This document shows, in pieces, positions 28,612 to 36,342 of a stretch of 59,968 nt of DNA; within the stretch, counting starts at the first letter, position 1; each line of letters starts with the position of its first letter. The DNA is from an uncultured Pelagibacteraceae bacterium (GTDB lineage: Bacteria > Pseudomonadota > Alphaproteobacteria > Pelagibacterales > Pelagibacteraceae). Made by a program: the position numbers and the translations under genes. The stretch is taken from NCBI GenBank assembly GCA_902614905.1, contig CACMMN010000006.1, positions 1-59,968 on the forward strand, written 5' to 3'. The notes below the pieces were generated by a model. It saw nothing but the letters and a program-made list of their open reading frames with translations. It had not been told where the DNA came from and searched no databases.

Positions 28612-30504
28612 TCACTTTTTAAGAATATTATTTTTAATTAATTCCTCTGCTATTTCTGTTAAAATAGCAGGATCATCAATAGTTGCAGGCATTTTATAAT
28701 CTTCTTTATCAGCAATTTTTCTTATTGTTCCTCTCAAAACTTTACCCGACCTTGTTTTTGGAAGCCTTTTTACGACTATTGCAATTTTAAATGCTGCAAC
28801 TGGCCCAACTTTGTCTCTAACCATTTGAATACACTCTTTTGAGATTGTTTCATTTTCTTTTGTAACTCCAGCTTTTAAAGCTATCAATCCAATTGGTAAT
28901 TGTCCTTTTAGTTGATCTTTGATTCCAATAACTGCACATTCAGCAACCGACTGATGTTCAGATAATACTTCTTCAATTTGTCCTGTAGACAATCTGTGAC
29001 CTGCAACATTTATTATATCGTCAGTCCTAGACATTATCCAAATATAACCATCCTCATCAATATGTCCTGCATCATAGGTTTGATAATATCCTTTGTAATT
29101 TGACATGTAATTCTCCTCATATCTTTTATCTGCATTCCATAATGTTGGAAAAGTTCCTGGTGGCAAAGGTAATTTAACAACTATATCTCCCATTTCATTA
29201 GGTTTAGCTAAAGTTTGATCTGGTTTAATAATTTTTACATCATAACCAGGAACAGCTTTACAAGCTGAACCATATTTTGTTTTTTGCATTTCTATACCTG
29301 TACAATTTGAACTAATAGCCCAGCTGGTTTCAGTTTGCCACCAATGATCAATAACGGGAACTTTAAGAAGGTCCTCAGCCCATTTTATAGTATCAGGATC
29401 CGCTCTCTCACCAGCTAAAAATAAAGACTCAAAGGAACTTAAATCATATTTTGAAAAAAATTTACCTTCCGGATCTTCTTTTTTAATTGCTCTAAACGCA
29501 GTTGGCGCTGTAAATAAAGATTTAATTTTGTATTCAGATATTACTCTCCAAAATACACCTGCATCTGGGGTTCCAACTGGTTTCCCTTCAAAAAGAACAG
29601 TCGTGCATCCTTTAAATAACGGAGCGTATACAATGTAAGAGTGACCAACAATCCAACCAATATCACTTGCTGACCACCATATGTCATCTGTATCTATGTT
29701 ATAAATATTTTTCATAGTCCATTTTAAAGCAACAATGTGACCCCCAATATCTCTAACGATACCTTTTGGTACACCGGTCGTACCAGAGGTATATAAAATA
29801 TATGCAAACTCGTTTGAATTCATCTCTACACAATCTGTATCTTTGGCATTTGATAAAGACTCGTCCCAACTTATTTCTAATGGAGAATTAAGTTTTATTT
29901 CATGACCTTGTCTTTGAAAAAAAATTACCTTTTCTACTTTATGCTTAGCTAGCTTTAGCGCTCCATCAACAAGAGGTCTATATTCTACTGTTCGACCTGG
30001 TTCAAAACCGCATGAAGCAGTCACAAGCACCTTTGCTTTGCTATCATCTATTCTGCTTGCAAGCTCATTTGATGCAAAACCACCAAAAACAACAGAGTGA
30101 ATAGCTCCAACTCTCCCACAAGCTAGCATCGCGACCACTGCTTCTGGCACCATTGGCATATAAATGATAACTCTATCCCCCTTTTTTACACCTTGATTTG
30201 ACAACGCGCCTGCAAACTTAGAAACTTTATCTTTTAACTGTTTAAATGAGAATTTAGCTTTGCTACCTGTTATAGGGCTGTCATAAATTAAGGCCGTTTT
30301 TTCGCCTCTACCTTCGTCAATATGAATATCTAAAGCGTTGTAACAGCTATTTGTTACTCCGTCCTCAAACCATTTATAGAAAGGAGGTTTATTTTTATTT
30401 AATATTTTAGTAGGCTTTTTAAACCAGAAGATGTCATTTGAAATTTCTTTCCAAAATTCCTCAGGTTTGCTGATAGATTTTTGGTATAAGTCCTTAAAAT
30501 CCAT
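28612..30504 (-). CDS. prpE: Propionyl-CoA synthetase PrpE (acetyl-CoA synthetase family)
   Basis: AMP-forming acyl-CoA ligase activating propionate or acetate. The 630-aa protein shows the P-loop-like YTSGTTGVPKGIVRD (AMP-binding motif; the VVRD/IVRD ending is typical of PrpE rather than Acs), WWSASDIGWIVGHSY, DHWWQTETSW, and the C-terminal acetylatable lysine in TRSGKVLRGTIRKI. Substrate preference between propionate and acetate is inferred from motif style. It is divergent from the proteorhodopsin gene, sharing the 216-bp region 30505-30720. Confidence 0.9.
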   Translation of the reverse strand: MDFKDLYQKSISKPEEFWKEISNDIFWFKKPTKILNKNKPPFYKWFEDGVTNSCYNALDIHIDEGRGEKTALIYDSPITGSKAKFSFKQLKDKVSKFAGALSNQGVKKGDRVIIYMPMVPEAVVAMLACGRVGAIHSVVFGGFASNELASRIDDSKAKVLVTASCGFEPGRTVEYRPLVDGALKLAKHKVEKVIFFQRQGHEIKLNSPLEISWDESLSNAKDTDCVEMNSNEFAYILYTSGTTGVPKGIVRDIGGHIVALKWTMKNIYNIDTDDIWWSASDIGWIVGHSYIVYAPLFKGCTTVLFEGKPVGTPDAGVFWRVISEYKIKSLFTAPTAFRAIKKEDPEGKFFSKYDLSSFESLFLAGERADPDTIKWAEDLLKVPVIDHWWQTETSWAISSNCTGIEMQKTKYGSACKAVPGYDVKIIKPDQTLAKPNEMGDIVVKLPLPPGTFPTLWNADKRYEENYMSNYKGYYQTYDAGHIDEDGYIWIMSRTDDIINVAGHRLSTGQIEEVLSEHQSVAECAVIGIKDQLKGQLPIGLIALKAGVTKENETISKECIQMVRDKVGPVAAFKIAIVVKRLPKTRSGKVLRGTIRKIADKEDYKMPATIDDPAILTEIAEELIKNNILKK

Positions 30505-30655
30505 TTTTATTAAATTTGATTCATAATTAGTTAAAATTGAGCTTTATGTATCTATAAGTTGTATTAAATTTCAAAAACCTAGCAAAATCAACAAAAATAG
30601 CTTCAAATTTATACTTCTAATACCTTATTATTTTTGATAATTAGACCACAACTTT

Positions 30656-30672
30656 GGCTTTGAATAAAAGCC
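30656..30672 (+). promoter_or_regulatory. Hairpin in the proteorhodopsin upstream region
   Basis: GGCTTT and AAAGCC form a perfect 6-bp stem around a 5-base loop. It lies about 49 bp before the proteorhodopsin start, ahead of the palindrome at 30674. No T-tract follows, so it is not a terminator. It may be a leader structure or a protein site; role unknown. Confidence 0.45.
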
Positions 30673-30673
30673 G

Positions 30674-30691
30674 TAGTTTAAATTTAAACTA
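30674..30691. promoter_or_regulatory. 18-bp perfect palindrome, candidate operator of proteorhodopsin
   Basis: TAGTTTAAATTTAAACTA is its own reverse complement and lies 29 bp upstream of the proteorhodopsin ATG. AT-rich palindromes arise by chance in such DNA, but 18 perfect bases in the single largest intergenic region, beside a hairpin, is more than expected for most spots here. It may be an operator or part of an mRNA leader stem. Confidence 0.45.
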
Positions 30692-30707
30692 AAAAAAACT
30701 AACTAAA

Positions 30708-30714
30708 GAGGGAG
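30708..30714 (+). promoter_or_regulatory. Strong ribosome-binding site of proteorhodopsin
   Basis: GAGGGAG followed by six T residues precedes the ATG at 30721. Most genes in this window have weak or no visible Shine-Dalgarno sequence, so this one fits a highly translated membrane protein and fixes the start. Confidence 0.8.
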
Positions 30715-30720
30715 TTTTTT

Positions 30721-31485
30721 ATGAAAACAATGAAAATGTTAGCTTTAGTGCTAGTTCTTTTCGGAGCTACTACAGCAGCTAACTCAGCAACAGCCTTCTT
30801 AGCTACAGATGATTTCGTAGGTATTTCATTTTGGCTAATTTCAATGGGTATGTTGGCAGCTACAGCATTTTTCTTTATGGAGCAAGCAAACGTTGGTGCT
30901 CAGTGGAGAAAATCAGTAAACGTAGCTGGATTAGTAACAGGTATTGCATTTATCCACTATATGTACATGAGAGCGGTTTGGGTTGAAACAGGTGATACTC
31001 CAACAGTTTACAGATACATCGATTGGTTAATTACTGTACCACTACAGTTAGTAGAATTTTATCTAATTCTATCTGCAGTTAAAAAAGTACCAACAGGAAT
31101 ATTCTGGAGAATTTTAATCGGTTCTTTAGTAATGTTAATTGGTGGTTATCTTGGAGAAGCAGGAATGATAAACGCTACTCTTGGTTTTGTAATCGGAATG
31201 GCTGGATGGATTTACATTTTATATGAAATCTTTTCTGGTGAAGCAGGTAAAGTTGCTGCTAAGTCTGGTAACAAATCATTAGTAACAGCATTCAGCGCTT
31301 TAAGAATGATCGTTACTGTAGGTTGGGCTATTTATCCACTAGGTTATATCTTCGGATACTTAACAGGTGGTGTAGACGCTAACTCATTAAACGTAATTTA
31401 CAACTTAGCAGACTTCGTTAATAAGATCGCTTTCGGTATTATTATCTGGTCTTGTGCAGTTGCAAACTCTGGAAGAAGAGCATAA
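30721..31485 (+). CDS. Proteorhodopsin, light-driven proton pump (blue-tuned)
   Basis: The 254-aa type I rhodopsin has a signal peptide (about 1-22, MKTMKMLALVLVLFGATTAA) and seven membrane helices. Relative to the reference proteorhodopsin numbering (+4 here) the pump residues are all present: proton acceptor Asp101 (D97), Thr105 (T101), proton donor Glu112 (E108), His79 (H75) and retinal Schiff-base Lys235 (K231). Helix C reads DWLITVPLQLVEF, so the spectral tuning position (105) is Gln109, the blue-absorbing state. It pumps protons across the inner membrane in light. Expression is probably high: strong RBS, own leader and a strong terminator directly after. No retinal-synthesis genes are in the window. 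Confidence 0.98.
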   Translation: MKTMKMLALVLVLFGATTAANSATAFLATDDFVGISFWLISMGMLAATAFFFMEQANVGAQWRKSVNVAGLVTGIAFIHYMYMRAVWVETGDTPTVYRYIDWLITVPLQLVEFYLILSAVKKVPTGIFWRILIGSLVMLIGGYLGEAGMINATLGFVIGMAGWIYILYEIFSGEAGKVAAKSGNKSLVTAFSALRMIVTVGWAIYPLGYIFGYLTGGVDANSLNVIYNLADFVNKIAFGIIIWSCAVANSGRRA

Positions 31486-31510
31486 TAAGCTTCAACTGAG
31501 TTGAAATTTT

Positions 31511-31548
31511 AAATAGGGCAAGTAGAAATACTTGCCCTATTTTTTTTT
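31511..31548 (+). terminator. Rho-independent terminator after proteorhodopsin
   Basis: A 14-bp perfect stem (31511-31524 with 31529-31542) capped by a GAAA tetraloop and followed by a T-run to 31548. The core GGGCAAG/CTTGCCC makes it the strongest terminator seen in the window. A second small inverted repeat (TTCAAC-TGA-GTTGAA, 31491-31505) precedes it, just after the stop codon. It should insulate proteorhodopsin from the ferredoxin gene. Confidence 0.92.
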
Positions 31549-31566
31549 ACACCTATATATAAATAA

Positions 31567-31887
31567 ATGACAAAGATTACTTACATAGAACATAATGGGA
31601 AAGAACATACCATAGATGTGCAGAATGGATTAACAGTTATGGAAGGAGCTGTACAGAATGATATTCCTGGAATAGATGCTGATTGTGGAGGCAGTATGGC
31701 TTGCGCTACTTGTCATGTTTATGTCAAAGATGACTGGTATGATAAATTAGATGAAAAAAGTGAAGGTGAAGACGATATGATAGATCAGGCCTATGAACCA
31801 AAAAAAAATAGTAGACTTAGTTGTCAAATTACAGTCTCTGATAAAATAGAAGGGCTAATAGTTCACCTACCTGAGAAACAAGTTTAA
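31567..31887 (+). CDS. 2Fe-2S ferredoxin, adrenodoxin type
   Basis: The 106-aa electron carrier has cluster ligands Cys40, Cys46, Cys49 ([10 protein letters not shown]) and Cys86 (RLSCQI), the spacing of vertebrate-type/adrenodoxin and Isc ferredoxins. [12 protein letters not shown] is also typical. It is translationally linked to the reductase gene that starts at its last stop base, and together they likely move electrons between NAD(P)H and an unknown acceptor such as a P450 or biosynthetic enzyme. A strong terminator separates it from proteorhodopsin, so co-transcription with that gene should be limited. Confidence 0.94.
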   Translation: MTKITYIEHNGKEHTIDVQNGLTVMEGAVQNDIPGIDADCGGSMACATCHVYVKDDWYDKLDEKSEGEDDMIDQAYEPKKNSRLSCQITVSDKIEGLIVHLPEKQV

Positions 31888-32906
31888 TGATAAAAACAGA
31901 CGCTTTAATAATTGGGGCAGGTCCAACAGGATTATTTACTGCACATCAATTAAAAATAATTGGACTGGATTGTCAGATAGTTGACAACCTAGATAAAATT
32001 GGTGGCCAGTGTATAGAACTTTATCCAGATAAACCTATTTATGATATTCCTGCAATACCCGAATGCACTGGAGAAGAGTTAACACAAAATTTAATTAAAC
32101 AACTTGAACCTTTCAAAATAAAATTTCATTTAAATGAAAGAGTTGATGAAGTAAAAAAAGATAAAAATAATTGGGAAGTTAAAACTAGTAATGGTACTAA
32201 ATTTATTACTCCCAATGTCATTATTGCTGGTGGCGTAGGTTCTTTTGAGCCAAGAAAATTTTCTTTAAAAGAATGTGAACAGTTTGAAAATAAGTCTATA
32301 TTTTATTCTGTAAAAAATAAAAAAATATTTGAGGGAAAAATTGTTACTATCTTTGGTGGTGGTGATAGTGCACTTGATTGGGCAGTAGAAATTTCTAAAA
32401 CTTCAAAAGTTAACTTAATTCATAGAAGAGATGAGTTTAGAGGGGCTAAAGCAACAGTAGATAAAATTCATGAACTAGCAAAATCAGGTAAAATTAATTT
32501 ATTTACTAAGTATCAAATAAGTGGAGCAAAGGGATCAAGTAATTTAGAAAGTGTGGAAATTACTCATGAAAATAAAGAGATAAAAACATTTAAAACAGAT
32601 TACATCCTTGGCTTTTTTGGTTTAGTTATGCAACTTGGGCCAATCGCGAATTGGGGACTAAATCTTAATAAAAAAACTATTGAAGTTGATACAGAAAAAT
32701 TTGAGACAAATCAAAAGGGCATATACGCCGTTGGTGATATATGCACTTACCCTGGCAAGTTGAAACTTATTTTGTCGGGTTTTCATGAAGGTGCTTTAGC
32801 TGCGAGAGCTTGTTTTAAATTAGCAAGACCAAATGAAAAATATAGATTTGAATTCACTACATCTTCTAAAACTATAAAAAATAGGCTTGGTGTAAAAAGT
32901 GATTGA
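31887..32906 (+). CDS. Ferredoxin-NADP+ reductase, thioredoxin-reductase-like (YumC family)
   Basis: The 339-aa two-dinucleotide-fold flavoprotein has FAD motif IIGAGPTGLFTAHQL (5-19), DNLDKIGGQC, an NADP(H) motif around FGGGDSALDWAVEI and HRRDEFRGAK (Arg pair for the 2'-phosphate), and the C-terminal FAD segment YAVGDICTYPGKLKL. It lacks the redox-active CxxC of thioredoxin reductase, which together with the adjacent ferredoxin supports the FNR assignment. This gene is often annotated thioredoxin reductase in SAR11 genomes. It overlaps the ferredoxin by 1 bp and the GST by 8 bp. Confidence 0.92.
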   Translation: MIKTDALIIGAGPTGLFTAHQLKIIGLDCQIVDNLDKIGGQCIELYPDKPIYDIPAIPECTGEELTQNLIKQLEPFKIKFHLNERVDEVKKDKNNWEVKTSNGTKFITPNVIIAGGVGSFEPRKFSLKECEQFENKSIFYSVKNKKIFEGKIVTIFGGGDSALDWAVEISKTSKVNLIHRRDEFRGAKATVDKIHELAKSGKINLFTKYQISGAKGSSNLESVEITHENKEIKTFKTDYILGFFGLVMQLGPIANWGLNLNKKTIEVDTEKFETNQKGIYAVGDICTYPGKLKLILSGFHEGALAARACFKLARPNEKYRFEFTTSSKTIKNRLGVKSD

Positions 32907-33519
32907 GTTATATACCGCCAATACTCCTAACGGCAAAAAGATATCAATTATGCTAGAGGAAATTGGTTACGAATATAATGTAAATACAATTGATTTAAAT
33001 AAAGGCGAACAGTTTAATCCTGAGTTTAAAAAGATTAGTCCATTTAGCAAGATACCAGTAATTAAAGATAATGACAATAATGAGGTAATTTTTGAATCTG
33101 GAGCTATACTTATATATCTTGCTGAAAAGAGTGGAAAGTACTTTGATAATAAAAATATTATTACACAATGGTTGATGGCTCAAATGGGTTATGTCGGACC
33201 AATTCTTGGACAACATCATCAGTTTCATCATTATAACCCTGGTAAAAGTGAGTTTGGTGAGCAAAGATATTTCAAAATATCAACTTCAATTTATAAAAAT
33301 TTGGATGAAAGATTATCGGTTTCCAAGTACCTTGCAGGGGAAAATTACTCAATTGCAGATATTGCAACCTTCCCATGGATTGCAAGACATGATTGGCACG
33401 ATATAGGGCTTAAAAATTACAAAAATCTTTGTAGATGGTATTTAGAAATTTCTGAAAGGAATGCTGTTATAAAGGGGTACGATTATTTAAATAAAGGAGA
33501 AAAAATCCCAAAACCTTAA
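32899..33519 (+). CDS. Glutathione S-transferase family protein (YfcG/YghU-like)
   Basis: The 206-aa protein has the thioredoxin-like N-terminal half (TANTPNGKKISIMLEEIGY, SPFSKIPVI and the glutathione-binding FESGAILIYLAEK) and a helical C-terminal half (ADIATFPWIARHDW). TPNGKK without the classical catalytic Tyr/Cys is typical of the Nu-class YfcG/YghU type, which act as disulfide-bond reductases. It starts with GTG inside the end of the reductase gene, so it is the third gene of the ferredoxin/reductase operon, suggesting a shared redox role (inference). The stop is nested with that of dksA in TTAA. Confidence 0.88.
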   Translation: MIELYTANTPNGKKISIMLEEIGYEYNVNTIDLNKGEQFNPEFKKISPFSKIPVIKDNDNNEVIFESGAILIYLAEKSGKYFDNKNIITQWLMAQMGYVGPILGQHHQFHHYNPGKSEFGEQRYFKISTSIYKNLDERLSVSKYLAGENYSIADIATFPWIARHDWHDIGLKNYKNLCRWYLEISERNAVIKGYDYLNKGEKIPKP

Positions 33520-33935
33520 ATATCGTCTGCGTAAACTTTTTCCTCTTTTTCGTGTTTTTCCTGAGCAGCAATTGATAAAGTCGCAACCGGTCTAGCAATA
33601 AGTCTTTTAATTCCGATTGGTTCTCCAGTCTCTTCGCAAAACCCGTATGTCCCATCTTTAATCTTTCTTAAAGCCGAGTCTATTTTTGATATCAGTTTTA
33701 TTTGTCTGTTGATTGCTCTCATCTCAACATTTTTATCTGTATATGAGCTTGCTTGATCCACAATATCTGCAGAGGTACTATTATCATCCATAGAACTATT
33801 ATATAAAGCCTCATTATTTGATCTAACCAAATCCTTCTTCCAAGCTAATAGTTTATTTTTGAAAAACACTTTATGTTTTTCACACATATATTTTTCTGAT
33901 TCTTTTGGAATGTAAGTTTTAGAAATTCTAACCAT
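33516..33935 (-). CDS. dksA: DksA-family transcription factor lacking the zinc finger
   Basis: Binds RNA polymerase through the secondary channel and, with ppGpp, tunes promoters. The 139-aa protein has the coiled-coil with tip motif DxxDxA (Asp57, Asp60, Ala62). The globular part keeps the DksA fold pattern (DGTYGFCEETGEPIGIKRL, ARPVATLSIAAQE) but only one of four zinc cysteines: C100, T103, S121, A124 stand where E. coli has four Cys with the same 2-17-2 spacing. Such C/T/S/A variants are known in alphaproteobacteria and resemble P. aeruginosa DksA2, which works without zinc. Confidence 0.93.
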   Translation of the reverse strand: MVRISKTYIPKESEKYMCEKHKVFFKNKLLAWKKDLVRSNNEALYNSSMDDNSTSADIVDQASSYTDKNVEMRAINRQIKLISKIDSALRKIKDGTYGFCEETGEPIGIKRLIARPVATLSIAAQEKHEKEEKVYADDI

Positions 33936-34013
33936 TATCTAATTTAAAACGCTCGGAGTATATTCAGCAAATAGGTAGTGTCAAGCAAGGTTTAATTGTA
34001 TAAATTCAAATAA

Positions 34014-35336
34014 ATGGTGATTTATAAAAAGCAAATAAAAATTTTTTTTTACATTTTTTTGGTAATCCATTTAATTTTATGGACTTTGACTCCATCATTA
34101 ACAAATAACAATCTTCCACTTGATACGATAGAGGCTCTTGCTTGGGGCAGTAATTTAGACTGGGGTTTTAACAAGCATCCTCCAATGAGTGCATTTATTG
34201 TGGAAATTTTTTATCAAATTTTTGGATCAAACGATTGGGCATATTATTTACTCAGTCAAATTTTTATAGTTTTCTCTTTCTTTATTATTTTTCAATTCAG
34301 TAAAGAAATTTTAAATAATGAGATTTTAGCATTTATATCAGTTTTATTATTAGAGGGTATTTATTTCTATAATTTCACAACTCCCGAATTTAATGTTAAT
34401 GTTTGTCAAATTCCTTTTTGGGCTTTAACAGTCTACTATTCGTGGAAAATTTTTAACCAAAAAATACCTCGATTTAAAGACTGTGTCATTGTTGGAATAT
34501 TTGCTGTAGGTGGTCTTTTATCTAAATATCTATTTATTTATTTACTAATAGCGATTGATATACTTTTTATCTATTTGATAGTTTTCAAGAAAGAAAAAAA
34601 ATTTCATTTTAATTATTTAATTTCTCTAGAAGTTTTTTTAGTTTTATTAATTCCTCATATTATATGGTTATTTAATAATGAATTTATAACAATAACTTAT
34701 GGACTTGCAAGATCTGGCATAGATAGTTCAACTTTTTTAGATCATCTGATTTATCCATTAATATTTTTTTTAAAACAAGTTGGAATATTAATACCATTTT
34801 TTGTTATGCTTTATTTTCTTACAAAAAAAATTAAGATTAATTATAATTTAAAAGATAAAAAACTTTTATTTCTATTAGCAATAAATATTTTACCAATATT
34901 ATTAATTCTTTTTACATCTATGATAATGGGTTCAAAAATACGAACGATGTGGATGACACCCTTTTATTTATTTTTTGGAACTTTATTAGTTTACGTTTTT
35001 CAAAAGTATATAGTAAAACAAAATTACAAAAGTTTTATAACATCATTTTTAATTTTATTTCTTTTATCCCCTATTACCTACGCATATATTTCAATTACAG
35101 AAAATGATAAAAGGACCGATTACCCAGGAAAACAAATTGCAAATAAAGTTCAATTGAGATGGAACGAAGAATTTAAAGATCCGATAAACATAGTTTTAGG
35201 AAATGAATGGAATGCTGGAAATTTATCATATCATTTAAAGACTAGACCAGTTTGGGATGGGGAAATTGACCAAAATAAGTTAGATACTTATAATTATTAT
35301 ATTTGTATAGATAGAATATGCTTAGGCAATAAATGA
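34014..35336 (+). CDS. Membrane glycosyltransferase, GT39/ArnT-like
   Basis: The 440-aa protein has about ten hydrophobic helices and the GT-C features of the PMT/ArnT superfamily: an N-terminal loop with acidic residues in NNLPLDTIEALAWGSNLDWG, then HPPMSAFIVEIFY, typical of lipid-linked-sugar transferases. The C-terminal soluble tail (KRTDYPGKQIANKVQLRW onwards) would be periplasmic. The product is presumably a sugar added to lipid A, a glycoprotein or a polymer. It overlaps a 42-codon gene (35333) by 4 bp, which in turn overlaps a GT2 gene, making a three-gene coupled operon. Confidence 0.82.
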   Translation: MVIYKKQIKIFFYIFLVIHLILWTLTPSLTNNNLPLDTIEALAWGSNLDWGFNKHPPMSAFIVEIFYQIFGSNDWAYYLLSQIFIVFSFFIIFQFSKEILNNEILAFISVLLLEGIYFYNFTTPEFNVNVCQIPFWALTVYYSWKIFNQKIPRFKDCVIVGIFAVGGLLSKYLFIYLLIAIDILFIYLIVFKKEKKFHFNYLISLEVFLVLLIPHIIWLFNNEFITITYGLARSGIDSSTFLDHLIYPLIFFLKQVGILIPFFVMLYFLTKKIKINYNLKDKKLLFLLAINILPILLILFTSMIMGSKIRTMWMTPFYLFFGTLLVYVFQKYIVKQNYKSFITSFLILFLLSPITYAYISITENDKRTDYPGKQIANKVQLRWNEEFKDPINIVLGNEWNAGNLSYHLKTRPVWDGEIDQNKLDTYNYYICIDRICLGNK

Positions 35337-35461
35337 ATGAATTTATAGAAAAAAATAAAAAATTAATATTAATTATTTTTATAATTGCTGTGATAGAATT
35401 TTCAGGACATGGAATATTTGCTTCTTTAATAAGATTTTTAAGTTCAATTAATTCGATATGA
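35333..35461 (+). CDS. Small membrane protein, translationally coupled on both sides
   Basis: A 42-aa frame starting ATG at 35333 (MNEFIEKNKKLILIIFIIAV...) and ending in TGA at 35461. Residues 11-22 are strongly hydrophobic (LILIIFIIAVIE), suggesting one membrane helix after a charged cytoplasmic start. It overlaps the GT39 stop by 4 bp (ATGA) and the GT2 start by 4 bp (ATGA), which argues for real translation. It is too short for automated ORF cut-offs. Function unknown; it may bridge the flanking glycosyltransferases. Confidence 0.65.
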   Translation: MNEFIEKNKKLILIIFIIAVIEFSGHGIFASLIRFLSSINSI

Positions 35462-36327
35462 AGTTTAAAATATTAATACCTCTTTACAATGATTGGCAAT
35501 CTTTGCTTAAGCTTCTTGAAAATATTGACAATCAAATTAATGAAACGGATAACATTTTTTCTATCGTAGTTGTAAACGATGGATCAACCGAAAAAGTAAT
35601 AAATGATTTTCCTAATTATAAAAAAATACACTCTATTAAAATTATAAATTTAAAAAAAAATATTGGTCATGCTAGATCCATTGCAACTGGTCTAAAATTT
35701 ATTTTAGAAAATGATGACTTTGACTATATTATACCCATGGACTCAGACGGTGAAGATAGACCGAATGAAATAAAAGAATTAATCAAAAAAATAGATCCAC
35801 AATCTAATTTGCCAATAGTTTGTGAAAGAGTAAAAAGATCAGAGGGGTTTTTTTTTAAATCTTGTTATTTTTTACACAAATTAATTACTCTTACCTTTAC
35901 AGGAAGATCTATTAAGTTTGGAAATTTTACTTGCCTTCCAAAAGATGTAGTAAAAAGTATGATCAACGAAAAAGCCACTTGGAGTAGTTTTTCAGGATCC
36001 TTATCAAAAATCTCAACAATTAAAATTGGAGTACCTTCAAAAAGAGGTACCAGATACTTTGGACCGTCTAAAATGAGTTTTAAAAACCTTTTAATACACT
36101 CTATATCAATAATAGCAGTTTTTAAGGTTCATGTTTTAATTAGATCAATATTATTTTTTTTTATATACGTATTTTTAATTTATGAAAAAATTTCAGTAAT
36201 TACATTAATACCTATTTTACTAATAATTATATTTAATTTATTAGTATTTATAGTCTCTAAAAGGGAAAATTTAGATGATTATAAAAGCTCAATAAAGAAT
36301 ATTTTTGATGTAAAAACCATTAAATAA
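35458..36327 (+). CDS. Family 2 glycosyltransferase with C-terminal membrane helices
   Basis: The 289-aa protein has a GT-A domain (FKILIPLYNDWQSLLKLLENI, IVVVNDGST, NIGHARSIATGLKFIL and the DSDGEDRPNEI metal motif, near 98) followed by two hydrophobic segments at about 220-240 and 245-265. This layout is that of polyprenyl-phosphate sugar synthases such as GtrB/ArnC. It may charge a polyprenyl carrier for the GT39-like enzyme encoded two genes upstream; the operon structure supports this. Confidence 0.87.
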   Translation: MKFKILIPLYNDWQSLLKLLENIDNQINETDNIFSIVVVNDGSTEKVINDFPNYKKIHSIKIINLKKNIGHARSIATGLKFILENDDFDYIIPMDSDGEDRPNEIKELIKKIDPQSNLPIVCERVKRSEGFFFKSCYFLHKLITLTFTGRSIKFGNFTCLPKDVVKSMINEKATWSSFSGSLSKISTIKIGVPSKRGTRYFGPSKMSFKNLLIHSISIIAVFKVHVLIRSILFFFIYVFLIYEKISVITLIPILLIIIFNLLVFIVSKRENLDDYKSSIKNIFDVKTIK

Positions 36328-36342
36328 TACTAAAATTTTCTA

